Shown piece after piece: positions 45,677-48,180 of a stretch of DNA of 48,180 nucleotides. The position numbers and the translations under genes are program-made. Source of the stretch: Anaerolineae bacterium (lineage in GTDB: Bacteria > Chloroflexota > Anaerolineae > Promineifilales > Promineifilaceae). The notes below the pieces were generated by a model that searched no databases, was not told where the DNA came from, and saw nothing but the letters and a program-made list of their open reading frames with translations. Each line of letters starts with the position of its first letter. The stretch's first letter is position 1. Location of the stretch: contig JAHDWL010000014.1 in NCBI GenBank assembly GCA_023384355.1, positions 1-48,180 on the forward strand, in the 5' to 3' direction.

Positions 45677-47188
45677 ATGGAACGTAGCGCGCCATATCGG
45701 CCTTTTGATTCTGATAGCCGGCAAGCGGCCGACGCATCGGACAATTCCGACCGTTGCCCCTATCTCGGCATCCCGGCCGGTGTGGATCCGTCGCTCGTCC
45801 ATCCGTCGGACGCCAACCAATGCCTTCGCGCCGGGCTGCCGATCCCCATCAGCACGATTCATCAGGAGAACTACTGCTTCTCGTCCCGCTATGAATCATG
45901 CCCGGTCTATCGCGCCCACGAAACGCGCCCCGCCGCCGGCGGGGGATTGTTGCCCCTGACCGCCGTGGGCGTGGCGTCGACCAGCCCGGCTGCCGCCTGG
46001 CCTGCGCCCCCCGCGCCGGCCGCTCCGGCGGTGGATGTTGCCGCCGAACCGGCTGTGGCCGCGGGCCTTGTCGCGGGCAAGGCCGCAACGGCGACCAAAA
46101 AACCTGGGCTCATGTTCCCGTGGGAAGAACCAGCTCATCCCGATTTCCAGGCCGACATTGCCGCGGCCACAGCGCGCCGCCACGAGCGACGTCTGGACAT
46201 TCGCCCGGTTATCCTCGGCCTCGTTCTGCTGGCCCTGATCCCGGTTGTGTGGTGGGCGTGGACGTCGATACGATCCGGCTCGCGCGCTGCCGGCGAGGCG
46301 TCCGGCGGCGCAGTAGTCACCTTGCCGACCGCCGTAGCGATTGGATCGGCGGGCGATTCAACCGGCGAGGGCGGAAACGTTCCCGGCTCGCCGCCGGGGG
46401 ACACGACGTCCCCGGGCGACGGCGACGCGAGCGGGATCGCCGTTGGGCCGGCCGCGACGCCTTCCCCGACCGGCCCGGAAGCGACGGCCACTCTCTCCGA
46501 TCTGGAGAAGATCGCCATCACAGCCACCGCGCTCTTCGTGAATGCGACGGCCGCCCCCGAGTGTGCCGCGCCGGCCTGGTGGGTGTCCTATCTGGTTGAG
46601 GAAGGGGACACGATTGACGCTCTGGCCGTCGCGCGCGGCATCACGCCGGAAGAGATGATCGCCGCCAACTGCCTGGTGGGGCCGGACCTGACGCCGGGGA
46701 TGATGCTGCTCCTGCCGCCGGTGGGATTGATCGCCATCCAGCCCGTTCAGCCGACGGCGACACCGCCGCCGCCGACAACCACCCGCCGGCCGCCGGCAGG
46801 TGCCACGCCGACGCGCGTCACCCGCCCGCCGACCCGCGTGCCGGTCCCGTTTCCGACGTTCACATTTCCGATTGTGATCGTCACCTCGACGCCGCAACCA
46901 CAGGCCACCGATCCGTCGGATGTGCCGACCGACGCGCCGGAAGGGCAGCCGACAAGCCGCCCCACGACCGCGCCGACCTCGGGCGCGCCCGCGACAGCCA
47001 CGCCGCCCAATCCGTTCATCACGGCCACGCCGCCCAATCCGTTTGCGACGGCTACGCCGCCAAAGCCGGCGGGCACTTCGACGCCGCCGACATTCGCAAC
47101 CATGACGCCGCCGGGATTCGGCGGCACAGCGACGGTTACCGTGACCCCAACAAGAGGCGGGGCCACGTCTACACCGCCGACACCCTGA
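45677..47188 (+). CDS. Membrane protein with N-terminal four-cysteine module and external LysM domain
   Basis: 503 aa. Residues 27-77 hold four cysteines in a spaced pattern (C27, C49, C67, C75; contexts CPYLGIP, NQCL, YCFSSRY, SCPVY), suggesting a bound metal or Fe-S cluster, on the cytoplasmic side. A Pro/Ala linker leads to one membrane segment (about 177-196). Outside is a LysM domain (302-347, YLVEEGDTIDALAVARGITP), which binds peptidoglycan or related glycans, with C296 and C332 that could pair. The last 150 residues are Pro/Thr-rich with TATPPNPF repeats, likely a wall-spanning tail. I do not know a named family for the whole chain. Confidence 0.75.
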   Translation: MERSAPYRPFDSDSRQAADASDNSDRCPYLGIPAGVDPSLVHPSDANQCLRAGLPIPISTIHQENYCFSSRYESCPVYRAHETRPAAGGGLLPLTAVGVASTSPAAAWPAPPAPAAPAVDVAAEPAVAAGLVAGKAATATKKPGLMFPWEEPAHPDFQADIAAATARRHERRLDIRPVILGLVLLALIPVVWWAWTSIRSGSRAAGEASGGAVVTLPTAVAIGSAGDSTGEGGNVPGSPPGDTTSPGDGDASGIAVGPAATPSPTGPEATATLSDLEKIAITATALFVNATAAPECAAPAWWVSYLVEEGDTIDALAVARGITPEEMIAANCLVGPDLTPGMMLLLPPVGLIAIQPVQPTATPPPPTTTRRPPAGATPTRVTRPPTRVPVPFPTFTFPIVIVTSTPQPQATDPSDVPTDAPEGQPTSRPTTAPTSGAPATATPPNPFITATPPNPFATATPPKPAGTSTPPTFATMTPPGFGGTATVTVTPTRGGATSTPPTP

Positions 47189-47196
47189 ACGATCCG

Positions 47197-47224
47197 TATG
47201 GACCCCTCGCAGGTCGGGGCCATA
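47197..47224 (+). terminator. Hairpin after the LysM gene, possible terminator
   Basis: TATGG with CCATA and CCCC with GGGG form a 9-bp stem with one bulged base, 9 nt after the stop. No T run follows, so it could instead protect the 3' end of the transcript. Confidence 0.45.
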
Positions 47225-47234
47225 CCTGTCACAG

Positions 47235-47264
47235 TCAGGCCATTAGCCTGATCGCCGGCCTGTC
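47235..47264 (+). repeat. GCCGGCCTGTC-family element upstream of the second ligase/polymerase gene
   Basis: A 6-bp hairpin (47235-47240 with 47246-47251) is followed at once by the shared 11-mer (47254-47264). No long partner arm is seen for the 11-mer here, so the fold may differ. It ends 65 nt before the ATG at 47330. Confidence 0.5.
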
Positions 47265-47329
47265 GTCCGTCAGCGCAGGTTATTTTCAGATTCCGAATCA
47301 AGATTACATCGTTGCATCAGGGAAGTCCC

Positions 47330-48180
47330 ATGGATAATCCGATCGTTAGCCAACAGGAAGCGCCGTCGTCCGCAATGAGCTTCGCGCGGCTGGATGTGGT
47401 CATCCTCGCGCTGACGGCTCCCCTGCTCCTCGTCCCCACCCGGTTCCATCCCGCGTTGTCGGGCATTGCCCTGTCTATCCTGCTCCTGCCCTATATTGCC
47501 CGGCTGGTGTTCGGCAAGCCCCTGTCGCTGCCCACTGCCGCCAATCTGCCGGTCGCGCTTCTGGCGCTGGTGTTCCTGCCGTTGGCCTTCCTGATGAGTC
47601 CCGCGCCGTGGACGATCACCTGGGCGCGCCTGACGACGCTGGCCTGGTCCATCGCCCTCTTTTTTGCCATCGTCAATTGGCCCGTCATGGAACGCCGCAA
47701 CAACCTGCGCACGCGACTTGGCGGCCCCACCACCCTGTTTCTGGCTTTGGGCCTGTTTGTGTCGCTGGCGGGTTTGCTCGGCATGCGCAGCGTCGAGAAG
47801 TTGTTCTCCGTCCCCGCCGTGGGCTTTCTGGCCGACTATCTGGGCTGGGGGAGCGGCCTGCCGACCAACGAAATCGCCGGCGTGCTGACGCTGTTCGTCC
47901 CCTTTGTCGCCGCGCTAACCTGGGGTTGCCTCATCACCGGGCGCAGGCGGAACTTTTTTCTCCTGCTCCCGCTGACCGCGCTGCTGACGGTAACGCTGGT
48001 GCTGACCCAGTCGCGGACGGGCCTGACGGCCACGGCGCTGGGCGCGGCGCTGGCGATTGTCCTGACCGGCTCCATCAATCGAAAATGGCTCGCCGTTGCC
48101 CTGGTCGCCATCGGCATGGGGCTGATCGTTATCAGGTTGTCGCCGATCATGGATTGGTTTGTGTTTGCCGGAGCCAATTC
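47330..48180 (+). CDS. O-antigen ligase/polymerase-like membrane protein, 3' end outside the window
   Basis: Open from ATG 47330 (AGGGAAG upstream) to the window end without a stop, 283 codons. It begins MDNPIVSQQEAPSSAMSF, then about seven hydrophobic segments (e.g. VVILALTAPLLLVPTRF, ALLALVFLPLAFLMSP, LPLTALLTVTLVLTQSRTGL). The TQSRTGL turn is typical of the Wzy/WaaL superfamily. It is a second member of that family in the window, along with the 27055 gene. Its role, polymerase or ligase, is open. Confidence 0.8.
   Translation, partial: MDNPIVSQQEAPSSAMSFARLDVVILALTAPLLLVPTRFHPALSGIALSILLLPYIARLVFGKPLSLPTAANLPVALLALVFLPLAFLMSPAPWTITWARLTTLAWSIALFFAIVNWPVMERRNNLRTRLGGPTTLFLALGLFVSLAGLLGMRSVEKLFSVPAVGFLADYLGWGSGLPTNEIAGVLTLFVPFVAALTWGCLITGRRRNFFLLLPLTALLTVTLVLTQSRTGLTATALGAALAIVLTGSINRKWLAVALVAIGMGLIVIRLSPIMDWFVFAGAN

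Overview
The window is high-GC bacterial chromosome. It is gene-dense, has no phage or IS genes, and carries no tRNA, rRNA or CRISPR. The protein families and the look of the intergenic DNA suggest an uncultured Chloroflexota (Anaerolineae-like) genome: a MreB next to F1-ATPase genes, a secreted LysM protein with a Pro/Thr-rich tail, Wzz/BY-kinase fusions, and gaps full of short degenerate repeats that fold back on themselves. The taxonomic placement is inference. I could not run a search.

Layout. 1-501 is the 3' part of a D12-class adenine methyltransferase. It converges on a minus-strand block: mreB (539-1555), atpC, atpD, atpG and atpA (1726-6507), and an M42 aminopeptidase (6683-7750). 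The ATP synthase genes are F1 alpha, gamma, beta and epsilon only; delta and the Fo genes are absent from this locus. Every gap between these atp cistrons holds a foldback built of 7- or 8-bp tandem units. 8269-10404 is a secreted lipoprotein with an N,N-dimethylformamidase-beta-like domain, preceded by a good sigma-70 promoter and a structured leader of about 260 nt. It converges on a lipoprotein trypsin-like/PDZ protease (10462-12114). A primary-type sigma factor (12614-13864) follows, with its own promoter and terminator.

14119-47188 and on to the window end is an exopolysaccharide or surface-glycan locus, all on the plus strand, with many overlapping start and stop codons. In order it has: an ABC exporter pair (Wzm/Wzt type, Wzt with a C-terminal cargo-binding domain), a methyltransferase, AsnB, a FkbM methyltransferase, a TPR membrane protein, a second asparagine-synthetase-like protein without the glutaminase cysteine, two GT4 enzymes, a two-part GT2, an O-antigen ligase/polymerase-like protein, three more GT4 enzymes, a CapK/PaaK-type ligase, a GT39-like membrane protein, an ExoA-like GT2, a Tat-exported beta-helix protein, and a methyltransferase. 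Then come a phosphoglycosyl transferase with permuted domain order, a LegB-type dehydratase, a sugar nucleotidyltransferase, a PLP sugar aminotransferase, a Wzz/BY-kinase, a membrane LysM protein with an N-terminal four-cysteine module, and a second ligase/polymerase-like protein cut by the window end. Read together: nucleotide-sugar precursors (including a probable 4-amino-4,6-dideoxy sugar) are made, a lipid-linked chain is started by the phosphoglycosyl transferase and extended by the GTs, decorated by methylation and perhaps amidation, then exported and its length controlled.

The main non-coding observations are three: the foldbacks of short tandem repeats in the F1 operon; a dispersed leader hairpin sharing the 11-mer GCCGGCCTGTC upstream of four unrelated genes (with a diverged fifth member); and a leader before the 8269 lipoprotein gene with mutually exclusive pairings that could act as a translational switch.
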